From the NCBI GenBank assembly GCA_937925595.1, contig CALALQ010000229.1:1-14661 (forward strand): a DNA stretch of 14,661 nucleotides, read 5' to 3'. The stretch is from an uncultured Demequina sp. Lineage in GTDB: Bacteria > Actinomycetota > Actinomycetes > Actinomycetales > Demequinaceae. The notes under the pieces are model-generated. The model did not search any database, had not been told where the DNA came from, and saw only the letters and a program-made list of their open reading frames with translations. Each line of letters opens with the position of its first letter. Positions within the stretch are counted from its first letter, which is position 1. Below, piece by piece: positions 7,031 to 13,459 of the stretch. The position numbers and the translations under genes were made by a program.

Positions 7031-7435
7031 TCATGGGGTGCCCGTCCATGAGCGACTCGTGAGGACCAGCAGGTAACCGTCGGGATCGGCGAAGGTCACG
7101 CCTCCCTGGTCCCACCAGTCATTGCGCGATGGCGTGCGGACCCCGCCAGCGGCTTCGATGCGTGCGAGAAGTTCGGGGTCGAAGGGCTCGTCGAGGTAGA
7201 GAACCAGCAGGTCCTCCGCCGTGGGTGCGGGCCGAACCGCGCTGTCGCGCACCAGCTCCAGATGCCAGGCCGCAGCGGGCCAGCCAACGAAGGCGAGTTC
7301 CTCGAAGGTCCCGCCGTCGCCGGGCTTGCGTCCATAGAGCTCCATGCCGACTCCATCGACCCAGAAGCGCACCACGGCGTCCGTGTGGTTGGTGGGGCGG
7401 GCGATTCGCAGGTGAGCAGCGTCAAGCGAGGTCAT
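7031..7435 (-). CDS. VOC family protein (glyoxalase/bleomycin-resistance-like)
   Basis: This 134-aa protein has the single-chain VOC layout: HLRIARPTNHTDAVVRFWVDGVGMEL at the N-terminus, then WHLELVRD, a middle loop, ARIEAAGG, and the closing GGVTFADPDGYLLVL strand. Proteins of this type bind metals and small molecules, act on glyoxals, or trap drugs; which applies here is not shown by sequence. The start ATG at 7435 lies inside the end of the MFS gene (14-bp overlap) and has AGGAAAGG upstream; an earlier in-frame start would overlap more and lacks this site. It is the last gene of the GNAT-MFS-VOC operon, so a role in handling the same compound as the exporter is a fair guess. Confidence 0.87.
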   Translation of the reverse strand: MTSLDAAHLRIARPTNHTDAVVRFWVDGVGMELYGRKPGDGGTFEELAFVGWPAAAWHLELVRDSAVRPAPTAEDLLVLYLDEPFDPELLARIEAAGGVRTPSRNDWWDQGGVTFADPDGYLLVLTSRSWTGTP

Positions 7436-8870
7436 TCTTGCCTTTCCTGTCAGGGTCGGTGTGGGCACCGTGGGGCGCGCGCAGTCTGAGAGTGGGGAAC
7501 GCGATCAGCGCGACGGCTATCGCGACTGCCGCCGACGCAGCCGCCGCGAAGTGAGCCGCGTGGAGACCAACCTCGGCGGCCGCGACCTGGGTGCCGCCAG
7601 CGTCGGCGATTCTTCCCCTGGCCATGGCATCGACCGCACCGAACACGGCAATGCCGATTGCGCCACCGAGCTGGGTGGTCGCCGACGCGAGTCCGGAGCT
7701 CACGCCCGCGTCCCTCGCGCGCATTCCGTCGGCTATGACCAAGGTGGTCGGAGTGAAGCTGTAGGCCACTCCGAGCGCAGCGAGCATCAGCGCAGGGAGG
7801 ACCTGCCAGACGTACGCGGACTGGGAATCCACTTGCGCGAGCAGCAGGTGAGCGGCAACGAGCGCCGCGAGACCCATGACCGCCGTGCGCTCCGGCCCAA
7901 AGCGAGTGAGGGCGCGCGGCAGCAGCAGGGTGCTCACGACGAAGCCTGCGAGGGACGTGGGCAGCATCGCCAATCCCGCCGTGGACGGGGAGAGCTGAAC
8001 CACCTGCTGAAGCAGGAGGGCGACGACGGCGAAGCAGGCGATGCGCGCCGCGCCGCCAAGCATGTTGGCGACAATGCCGCCCGCAACGCGTCCCTCACCC
8101 AAGACTGACAGGGACAGCACGGGGTCGGCAGTGCGGCGCTCCACTGCGACAAAGCCCGCGAGCGCGAGCACCGCGATGACGGCCGCGACAAGAACCCGAG
8201 GCGAGGCGATCCCGCTGGTGGGAGCGCTGAGGACCGCGCTCGCGGCAGCCACTACGGCCGCCGTCAGCAGTCCCGCGCCGAGTCCGTCAAAGGGGCGGCG
8301 CTCGTGCTTCTCGTCGGCCGGCAGCAGCGACCGGCCCGTGAGGAGGATGGCCACGGCCACAATCGCCGTCATCGCCATCGCACTGCGCCAGCCGAGGTTG
8401 CCGGTCATCAGCCCACCCACGCTGACACCGAGCGCGCCGCCGGCGGTCGACGCCGCACCCCACCAGCTCATGGCCCGCGCTCGCGTGGCTCCCGTGAAGC
8501 TTGCGAGGATCACCGACATCGCAGCGGGACTGAGCATCGCGGAGCCGACGCCCTGGAGGACGCGAGCCGCGATGAGCACCGACTCTGATGGGGCCACCGC
8601 GCCAAGGAGGGAACCTGCCGTGAGCGTCGCGGCGCCCACCATGAACATGCGGCGGCGTCCGAAGATGTCAGCGGCCCGCCCAGAGATGAGCAGCAGACCC
8701 CCGAACGCCAAGAAGTAGGCATTGAGCACCCATGCGGTGCCGGTGGCGTCGAGGCCGTACTCGGACGTGATCGATGGCAGCGCCACATTGAGGATGCTCG
8801 AATCGAGCATCACGACGAGCTGGGCGGCAACGAGCGTTGGCACGAGCAGCGCGCGGCTGCGATCAGACAT
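7422..8870 (-). CDS. MFS drug exporter, DHA2 (14-TM, EmrB/QacA) type
   Basis: This is a 482-aa inner-membrane proton-coupled exporter. The DHA2 motif LDSSILNVALPSI is at 22-34, motif A GRAADIFGRRR at 64-74, motif B RVLQG at 103-107, and motif C in the glycine-rich GGALGVSVGGLMTG segment near 144-157. Fourteen hydrophobic segments can be counted, with a polar break after about residue 185 (PADEKHERRPFDG), as expected for the 14-TM class. The tail is hydrophilic. The gene starts inside the end of the GNAT gene (8-bp overlap) and ends inside the start of the VOC gene, so the three are one translationally coupled operon under the GTAC operators. Such pumps expel drugs or dyes; the actual substrate is not known. 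Confidence 0.93.
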   Translation of the reverse strand: MSDRSRALLVPTLVAAQLVVMLDSSILNVALPSITSEYGLDATGTAWVLNAYFLAFGGLLLISGRAADIFGRRRMFMVGAATLTAGSLLGAVAPSESVLIAARVLQGVGSAMLSPAAMSVILASFTGATRARAMSWWGAASTAGGALGVSVGGLMTGNLGWRSAMAMTAIVAVAILLTGRSLLPADEKHERRPFDGLGAGLLTAAVVAAASAVLSAPTSGIASPRVLVAAVIAVLALAGFVAVERRTADPVLSLSVLGEGRVAGGIVANMLGGAARIACFAVVALLLQQVVQLSPSTAGLAMLPTSLAGFVVSTLLLPRALTRFGPERTAVMGLAALVAAHLLLAQVDSQSAYVWQVLPALMLAALGVAYSFTPTTLVIADGMRARDAGVSSGLASATTQLGGAIGIAVFGAVDAMARGRIADAGGTQVAAAEVGLHAAHFAAAASAAVAIAVALIAFPTLRLRAPHGAHTDPDRKGKNDLA

Positions 8871-9339
8871 ACGCGACCTCTTGAAGATGGCGACGGTATG
8901 CCGAGGGCTCCCACGACGCGACCACCTTGGTGTTCAGTATCGCTCCAAGGTGCTCATAGAAGCGGTGCGCATTGCGGTTGTCGAGCCGGGCTCCCCAGGT
9001 GACGAGCAGATTCTCTCTGTCTGCCAAGCGTGCCACGGCGGCCATGAGCTGGCTGCCGATCCCACGGTCGCGGTGGCCGTCGCGGACGTAGAGGTCATCA
9101 AGTCCGAGGATCTCTCGGCCGCTCCACAGGTGCAGGCGTCGAACGGTCGATGCGAAGCCCACGGGCTCGCCGTCTTCCTCGGCAACGAGCACTGCGACCT
9201 CGGGCAGGGACAGAAGAGTGGTCCACGTCTCCGCGGTGGCATCCACATGCTCGAGGGAGTTTTCGATGGCCGCGAGTTCGCGGACCATGACATCGAGCGC
9301 GGCGGCGTCGCGGGCCGTGGCGGGGCGAATGGCGATCAT
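8863..9339 (-). CDS. GNAT family N-acetyltransferase
   Basis: This 158-aa protein has the Gcn5-related fold: IAIRPATARDAAAL at the start, the strand AVLVAEEDGEPVGFAS, then LDDLYVRDGHRDRGIGSQL, where R90-D-R-G93-I-G95 is the acetyl-CoA pyrophosphate loop, and the closing NAHRFYEHLGA. It would move an acetyl group from acetyl-CoA to an amine. The ATG at 9339 is preceded by AAGGA at a fair distance. It is the first gene of the cassette, followed by a drug exporter and a VOC protein, so acetylation of the same toxic compound is plausible; the substrate is unknown. Confidence 0.9.
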   Translation of the reverse strand: MIAIRPATARDAAALDVMVRELAAIENSLEHVDATAETWTTLLSLPEVAVLVAEEDGEPVGFASTVRRLHLWSGREILGLDDLYVRDGHRDRGIGSQLMAAVARLADRENLLVTWGARLDNRNAHRFYEHLGAILNTKVVASWEPSAYRRHLQEVAYV

Positions 9340-9367
9340 GAGCGGTCCTTACGTTGTCGATATGTTC

Positions 9368-9422
9368 GCGTACGGCGTACGGATACGACGTACATAATGC
9401 ACCGTACAACGTACGGCGTCAA
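9368..9422 (-). promoter_or_regulatory. promoter and operator cluster of the GNAT-MFS-VOC operon
   Basis: On the minus strand a -35 TTGACG (9422-9417) and a -10 CATTAT (9399-9394) are 17 nt apart. The inverted repeat CCGTAC-AAC-GTACGG (9402-9416, plus strand) fills the spacer. A weaker site ATAC-GAC-GTAC (9383-9393) covers the start of transcription, and GCGTAC-GGC-GTACGG (9368-9382) lies just behind it. The last shares 14 bases with the operator of the TetR-type gene. Binding here would block RNA polymerase. Confidence 0.8.
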
Positions 9423-9487
9423 GAGATTGGTGTGATCGGCACCGAGCTCGCGAACGGTTCCACGCGGCGGAACTGGCCGGAGAAACA

Positions 9488-9512
9488 GAAAACCCCCGCC
9501 GCAGCAGGGGAT
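9488..9512 (-). terminator. hairpin terminator of tRNA-Ser(CGA)
   Basis: On the minus strand CCCCTGC (9510-9504), loop TGCG, GCGGGGG (9499-9493) form a 7-bp stem with one G-U pair, followed by TTTTC. It begins 8 nt after the encoded CCA of the tRNA and separates it from the GNAT promoter. Confidence 0.8.
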
Positions 9513-9517
9513 TTCAG

Positions 9518-9607
9518 TGGCGGTGACGGTGGGATTTGAACCCACGGTGGAGTTGCCCCCACACACGCTTTCGAGGCGTGCTCCTTAGGCCGCTCGGACA
9601 CGTCACC
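9518..9607 (-). tRNA. tRNA-Ser (anticodon CGA)
   Basis: A class II tRNA of 90 nt with encoded CCA. Acceptor GGTGACG/CGTCACC, anticodon stem CACGC/GCGTG around loop CTCGAAA with CGA at 9573-9571, a long variable arm (GTGGGGGCAACTCCAC), and T arm GTGGG-TTCAAAT-CCCAC; the discriminator is G. It reads UCG. Its last 31 nt differ from tRNA-Ser(GGA) at one base. Confidence 0.97.
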
Positions 9608-9614
9608 GCGGACG

Positions 9615-9620
9615 ACAATA
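9615..9620 (-). promoter_or_regulatory. -10 box of tRNA-Ser(CGA)
   Basis: TATTGT on the minus strand lies 7 nt before the mature 5' end, so the transcript would begin almost at the tRNA itself. A poor -35 (TTGGAG) lies 18 nt further upstream. Confidence 0.45.
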
Positions 9621-9671
9621 CCCGCTCGCAAGGGCCCCCTCCAAACGCGCACCCCCTCACCGACCGCCTGC

Positions 9672-9701
9672 TTACCACTTGGTAGGGAAATGACCTATCA
9701 T
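9672..9701 (+). promoter_or_regulatory. promoter and possible operator of the GH3 gene
   Basis: A -10 TATCAT (9696-9701, one mismatch to TATAAT) is preceded at 18 nt by TTACCA (9672-9677). The inverted repeat TACCA-CT-TGGTA (9673-9684) overlaps the -35, a normal place for a repressor of a sugar-utilisation gene. No regulator gene lies next to it. Confidence 0.55.
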
Positions 9702-9731
9702 GGCGGGAGTCACTCGTCGCAAAGGAGCATC

Positions 9732-11990
9732 ATGTCCACCGAGCCGTACCGCGACCCGTCCCTGCCCGTCGAGGAGCGCGTCGCAGACCTGTTGAGCCGC
9801 ATGACTCTCGAGGAGAAGGCCGGTCAGCTCACGCAGTACTTCCACTTCGGCTCGATGTTCGGTGACGCGCCGCCGGAGGGCGAGCAGATGTTCACGAGCA
9901 TCCGCGTGCCCCAGGTTGTCGAGGCGGAGGTCGCGGCCGGCCGCGCAGGCTCCGTCCTGTTTGTGCGCGACGTCCACAACGCCAACCGCATCCAGCGTCT
10001 CGCCGTCGAGAACACCCGTCTTGGCATTCCGCTGATCTTCGGCTTTGACGTCATCCACGGCATGCGCACGATCTTCCCCGCGCCCATTGGCCTCGCCGCC
10101 ACGTGGGACCCGGAGACCATCGCGGCGGCTCAGGCCGTCGCCGCGCGCGAGGCTCGCGCCCACGGCATCCACTGGACCTTCGCGCCCATGGTCGACATCG
10201 CCCGCGACCCCCGATGGGGCCGCATCTTCGAGGGCTCCGGCGAGGACCCCTACCTCGGCTCGGCGGTCGCGGCAGCACAGGTGCGCGGCTTCCAGGGCGA
10301 CCTTGGCAACGAGAGCATCATCGCCGGCCCCAAGCACTTCGCGGGCTACGGCGCGGCTGTGGGCGGCCGTGACTATGAAGAGGCGGAGATCTCCGACTCC
10401 GAGCTGTGGAACGTCTACCTCCCGCCGTTCAAGGCCGCAATCGACGCGGGCGCCGGCAACATCATGAGCGCCTACATGGAGCTCAATGGCGTCCCCGCCA
10501 CCGGCAACAAGTGGCTCCTCACGGACGTCCTGCGCAAGGCCTGGGGCTTCGACGGCTGGGTCGTCTCCGACGCCAACGCCGTCTTCTCGCTCGAGGCCCA
10601 GCACTTCGCTCGGGGCCAGAAGGACGCCGGCGTGCGCGCGCTCACCGCGGGGCTCGACATGGAGATGACCATGTTCGAGCCCGCGTACAGCCACCTGCCC
10701 GACGCTGTGGCTGAGGGCCGATTGGACGTCGCCGAGATCGACGCTGCAGTGGGGCGCATCCTCACGGCCAAGTTCCGCCTTGGACTGTTCGAGAACCCCT
10801 ACACGGACGAGTCGATCGGGACTGAGGTGCTCGGCGCGCCCCAGCACGGCGAGGTCGCCCGTCGTGCCGCGGAGCACTCCCTCGTGCTGCTCAAGAACGA
10901 CGGCGTGCTGCCCCTGAATCGCACCGCCATCAAGAAGGTGGCCGTCATCGGTCAGCTCGCGGCAAGCAAGCGCGACACTCTCGGCTCGTGGTCCTTCGAC
11001 CACGTGACCGAAGACACGGTGACCGTTCTCGAGGCCCTCAGCCAGGCCGTCGGCCCGGATGTCGAGGTCGCCTTTGCCCCCGGCGCGAGCATCCCCGAGA
11101 AGATCAACAAGTCCTTCTTCGACGCCGACACCAAGCCCGAGGACATGACGCCCGCGGACTACGACGACGAGGCCGAGACCGCCAAGGCCGTCGCGCTCGC
11201 GGCGGAGTCCGACGTCACCGTGGTGGTGGTCGGCGAGCGCGTCACCCAGTCCGGAGAGTTTGCTTCCCGCTCATCGCTTGAGCTGCCCCCGGCGCAGGTC
11301 GCCCAGCTCGAGCAGATCGCCGCGACCGGCACCAAGATCGTGCTGCTCGTCATGAGCGCGCGTCCGCTGGACCTGCGCTGGGCAAGCGAGAACGTCAGCG
11401 CGATCCTCGACATCTGGCACCCCGGCACGCGCGGAGGTGAGGCCGTGGCGTCGGTCCTGCTTGGCGAGGCGAGCCCCGCGGGCCGCCTGCCGTTCTCGTG
11501 GCCGCGCCACGTGGGGCAGCTTCCCATGTACTACTCGCACCTCACGACCTTCCAGCCCGACGGTGCCGCGACGCGCTACTGGGACGACAACACCACACCG
11601 CTGTACCCCTTCGGCTACGGACTGTCGTACGCGACCTTCGAGTACGCGAACGTGCGGCTGTCCCGCGAGTCGATCGCGGTGGGCGAGAAGGTCACGGTGT
11701 CCGTTGACGTCACCAACACCTCGCGCATCGAGGCCGACGAGGTGGTGCAGCTGTACATCCACCAGCGGTTTGGATCCGCGGCGCGTCCCGTGCGCGAGCT
11801 CAAGGGCTTCCGCCGCGTGGAGTTCTCCCCCGGACAGACGCAGACCGTCGAGTTCGAGCTGGGGCCGGAGGAGCTGAAGTACTGGAGCGCCGCGCACCGC
11901 GACTGGGTGCAGGAGGTGTCGGAGTTCGACGTGTGGGTTGGCGGCGACTCGACTGCTTCTCTGGGTACGGTGCTGACCGTCACGGAGTAG
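9732..11990 (+). CDS. glycoside hydrolase family 3 beta-glycosidase (BglX-like)
   Basis: This 752-aa enzyme hydrolyses beta-linked sugars from non-reducing ends. Domains: GH3 N-terminal barrel (~15-330) with DPRWGR, KHFAGYG (201-207) and the nucleophile Asp280 in VVSDANAV; GH3 C-terminal domain (~395-620) with a likely acid/base Glu509 in SGEFASR; and a fibronectin-III-like end domain (~645-740, VDVTNTSRIEADEVVQLYI then RPVRELKGF). There is no signal peptide, so it probably acts in the cytoplasm on imported oligosaccharides, unlike exported BglX. The ATG at 9732 has AAAGGAG 4 nt upstream; an in-frame ATG at 9690 lies in the promoter. It stands alone, with no transporter or regulator beside it. 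Whether it prefers glucosides or xylosides cannot be told. Confidence 0.95.
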   Translation: MSTEPYRDPSLPVEERVADLLSRMTLEEKAGQLTQYFHFGSMFGDAPPEGEQMFTSIRVPQVVEAEVAAGRAGSVLFVRDVHNANRIQRLAVENTRLGIPLIFGFDVIHGMRTIFPAPIGLAATWDPETIAAAQAVAAREARAHGIHWTFAPMVDIARDPRWGRIFEGSGEDPYLGSAVAAAQVRGFQGDLGNESIIAGPKHFAGYGAAVGGRDYEEAEISDSELWNVYLPPFKAAIDAGAGNIMSAYMELNGVPATGNKWLLTDVLRKAWGFDGWVVSDANAVFSLEAQHFARGQKDAGVRALTAGLDMEMTMFEPAYSHLPDAVAEGRLDVAEIDAAVGRILTAKFRLGLFENPYTDESIGTEVLGAPQHGEVARRAAEHSLVLLKNDGVLPLNRTAIKKVAVIGQLAASKRDTLGSWSFDHVTEDTVTVLEALSQAVGPDVEVAFAPGASIPEKINKSFFDADTKPEDMTPADYDDEAETAKAVALAAESDVTVVVVGERVTQSGEFASRSSLELPPAQVAQLEQIAATGTKIVLLVMSARPLDLRWASENVSAILDIWHPGTRGGEAVASVLLGEASPAGRLPFSWPRHVGQLPMYYSHLTTFQPDGAATRYWDDNTTPLYPFGYGLSYATFEYANVRLSRESIAVGEKVTVSVDVTNTSRIEADEVVQLYIHQRFGSAARPVRELKGFRRVEFSPGQTQTVEFELGPEELKYWSAAHRDWVQEVSEFDVWVGGDSTASLGTVLTVTE

Positions 11991-11999
11991 CTGCGCGTT

Positions 12000-12015
12000 C
12001 CCCTCTTGCGAGGGG
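12000..12015 (+). terminator. short hairpin after the GH3 gene
   Basis: CCCCTC-TTGC-GAGGGG forms a 6-bp GC-rich stem with a 4-nt loop 10 bp after the stop codon. No T run follows, so it is a weak terminator or merely an RNA-stabilising hairpin. Confidence 0.45.
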
Positions 12016-12021
12016 GCGCCG

Positions 12022-12045
12022 TAATGGGACATGAGGTCCGGGTTT
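12022..12045 (+). repeat. outer left terminal inverted repeat, 24 bp
   Basis: Starts TAATGGGACATGAGG and continues TCCGGGTTT; identical in inverse to 12256-12279. Confidence 0.9.
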
Positions 12046-12062
12046 CAGCGGTTGCGGCTCCG

Positions 12063-12081
12063 TAATGGGACATGGGGTTCG
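12063..12081 (+). repeat. inner left copy of the terminal repeat
   Basis: TAATGGGACATGGGGTTCG, 41 bp after the outer left copy and in the same direction. It differs from the inner right copy at one base (GGGG for GAGG). Confidence 0.9.
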
Positions 12082-12112
12082 CTCGGGTCCTGCGCGCGCC
12101 CGGTCGAGCACT

Positions 12113-12196
12113 CCGCGCCCACCGGGCCCCGCGCCTCACCGGAACCGCGCCCACCGGGCCCCGCGCCTCACCGGAACCGCGCCCACCGGACCCCGC
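12113..12196. repeat. 32-bp tandem repeat, 2.6 copies
   Basis: Two identical 32-bp units (12113-12144, 12145-12176) beginning CCGCGCCCACCGGGCCCC and ending CTCACCGGAA, then a third unit broken after 20 bases with one substitution (12190). It is almost pure G/C and lies at the centre of the nested-repeat element. Confidence 0.9.
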
Positions 12197-12219
12197 ACTA
12201 GACCCGCGCGGTCTGGCAC

Positions 12220-12238
12220 CGAACCTCATGTCCCATTA
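12220..12238 (-). repeat. inner right copy of the terminal repeat
   Basis: Reads TAATGGGACATGAGGTTCG on the minus strand, 41 bp inside the outer right copy. Confidence 0.9.
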
Positions 12239-12255
12239 AAAGACAAGGATCCCGA

Positions 12256-12279
12256 AAACCCGGACCTCATGTCCCATTA
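12256..12279 (-). repeat. outer right terminal inverted repeat, 24 bp
   Basis: On the minus strand identical over 24 bases to 12022-12045. Confidence 0.9.
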
Positions 12280-12292
12280 GCGCGCCATGGCG

Positions 12293-12745
12293 CTAGCGGC
12301 GCTGCTCGAAGAACTCCCTGAGCACCGCCGCGCACTCCTCTGCTCGCACCCCGGAGATCACCTCCACCTTGGAGCCGATTCGCGCATCCCGCACAACATC
12401 CCACTGCGAGCCCGTCGCGCCCGCCTTCTCATCCCACGCGCCAATCACGAGGCGCGGCACCCGCGCGGCAAGCACCGCGCCGGCACACATAAGGCACGGC
12501 TCAAGCGTCACCACGAGCGTGCAGTCGTCGAGTCTCCAGCGGCCCGACGCTGCGGCGGCTTCGCGCAGCGCGATCACCTCCGCATGGGCGGTGGGATCGT
12601 GGGAGAGTTCGCGCCGATTGTGGCCCTCGCCGATGATCTCGCCTGCGGCGTTGAGCACCACCGCGCCCACCGGCACATCGCCTGCTGCCGCCGCCGCGGA
12701 GGCGAGTTCGAGCGCTCGGCCCATCGCAGCGTCGTACCGGCTCAC
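12293..12745 (-). CDS. tadA: tRNA-specific adenosine deaminase TadA
   Basis: TadA changes A34 to inosine in tRNA-Arg(ACG), needed to read CGN arginine codons. The 150-aa protein has the zinc deaminase motifs H54-A-E56 ([11 protein letters not shown]) and P83-C84-L-M-C87 ([10 protein letters not shown]), with the early PVGAVV and GHNRRE segments of the active site. Length is normal. The GTG at 12745 lies 6 nt after TAGCCT and has no Shine-Dalgarno, so a leaderless message is likely; an ATG 21 nt later also lacks a ribosome site. It is divergent from upp across 53 bp. The related cytosine and guanine deaminases share the fold, but the sequence and length fit TadA best. Confidence 0.92.
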   Translation of the reverse strand: MSRYDAAMGRALELASAAAAAGDVPVGAVVLNAAGEIIGEGHNRRELSHDPTAHAEVIALREAAAASGRWRLDDCTLVVTLEPCLMCAGAVLAARVPRLVIGAWDEKAGATGSQWDVVRDARIGSKVEVISGVRAEECAAVLREFFEQRR

Positions 12746-12751
12746 GGAACC

Positions 12752-12757
12752 AGGCTA
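12752..12757 (-). promoter_or_regulatory. leaderless-type -10 box for tadA
   Basis: TAGCCT on the minus strand, 6 nt (GGTTCC), then the GTG start. It is part of a 53-bp region with two back-to-back promoters; no -35 is evident. Confidence 0.5.
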
Positions 12758-12786
12758 GCGGGGGCCGCGGGCGCGGTGCGGCGCGG

Positions 12787-12792
12787 TACGTT
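12787..12792 (+). promoter_or_regulatory. leaderless-type -10 box for upp
   Basis: TACGTT, 6 nt (GGGGGC), then the upp ATG. The G run is only one base from the ATG, too close for a ribosome binding site, which favours a leaderless start. Confidence 0.5.
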
Positions 12793-12798
12793 GGGGGC

Positions 12799-13434
12799 AT
12801 GGAGCTGCACGTCGCCGATCACCCTCTCATCCGCCACAAGGTCACGGTGCTCCGTGACAAGAACACCCCGTCGCCCACGTTCCGGCTGCTGGTCGACGAG
12901 CTCGTGACGCTGCTGTCCTATGAGGCGACGCGCAATGTGCGTGTTGAGCAGCGAGAGGTCGAGACCCCACTGACCACGACGGTGGGCACGCAGCTCGCTC
13001 ACCCCGCGCCGCTCATCGTGCCGATTCTGCGCGCCGGCCTGGGAATGCTCGACGGCATGACGCGAGTGCTTCCCATCGCGGAGGTGGGCTTCCTTGGCCT
13101 CATGCGCGATGAGCAGACGCTTGAGACCATCACCTACGCGAACCGCCTCCCGGAGCGACTCGACGGCCGCCAAGTGTTCATCCTGGATCCGATGCTCGCG
13201 ACGGGCGGCTCGCTTGTGTCCGCGATCAACTACGTCCTCGAACGCGGCGCCACTGACGTGACGTGCGTGTGCCTGCTCGCGGCGCCGGAGGGCATCGAGC
13301 ACGTGAAGCAGTCCGTAGGCGAGCGTGCGGACGTCTCCGTGGTTGTCGCGTGCGTCGACGAGAAGCTCAATGAGGTCGGCTACATCGTTCCCGGCCTTGG
13401 GGACGCTGGCGACCGGCTCTACGGGCTCGTCTGA
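12799..13434 (+). CDS. upp: uracil phosphoribosyltransferase
   Basis: This enzyme makes UMP from uracil and PRPP in pyrimidine salvage. At 211 aa it has the usual length. Features: N-terminal [16 protein letters not shown], the [13 protein letters not shown] loop, [13 protein letters not shown], the PRPP site D130-P-M-L-A-T-G-G-S138, and the C-terminal uracil-binding [15 protein letters not shown]. The ATG at 12799 fits the family start and follows a leaderless-type -10 box. It is divergent from tadA and has no obvious permease partner here. Confidence 0.97.
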   Translation: MELHVADHPLIRHKVTVLRDKNTPSPTFRLLVDELVTLLSYEATRNVRVEQREVETPLTTTVGTQLAHPAPLIVPILRAGLGMLDGMTRVLPIAEVGFLGLMRDEQTLETITYANRLPERLDGRQVFILDPMLATGGSLVSAINYVLERGATDVTCVCLLAAPEGIEHVKQSVGERADVSVVVACVDEKLNEVGYIVPGLGDAGDRLYGLV

Positions 13435-13459
13435 GCGAGAGCCGGGGTAGCGTCGGCCC

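Larger units (their letters stand above)
12022..12279. mobile_element. 258-bp nested inverted-repeat element, non-autonomous (MITE-like or IS remnant)
   Basis: The outer arms 12022-12045 and 12256-12279 are perfect 24-bp inverted repeats beginning TAATGGGACATGAGGTCCGG. A second copy of the core lies inside each end (12063-12081 and 12220-12238; 18 of 19 bases match each other). The distance from outer to inner copy is 41 bp on both sides, while the sequence between them differs, so this is not a simple inverted duplication. The middle holds a 32-bp tandem repeat (12113-12196). No ORF with transposase features is present. It lies between the convergent GH3 and tadA genes, 13 bp from the tadA stop. 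Two repeated sites per end is the layout of transposons whose transposase binds several terminal repeats (IS21 and Tn552-type relatives, from general knowledge); the family is not established. GCGCC occurs within 2 bp of both tips but is not a clean target duplication. Confidence 0.65.

Noticed and set aside
4601..9607. Genomic island bounded by direct repeats of tRNA-Ser 3' ends
   Set aside because: The 31-nt near-identity is explained by two full serine tRNA genes; no integrase is present between them.
9672..11003. Minus-strand open frame opposite the GH3 gene
   Set aside because: It lies against a recognised enzyme, extends into its promoter and has no recognisable motif.
12113..12196. 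CRISPR array
   Set aside because: The 32-bp units are directly joined with no spacers, and there are no cas genes.
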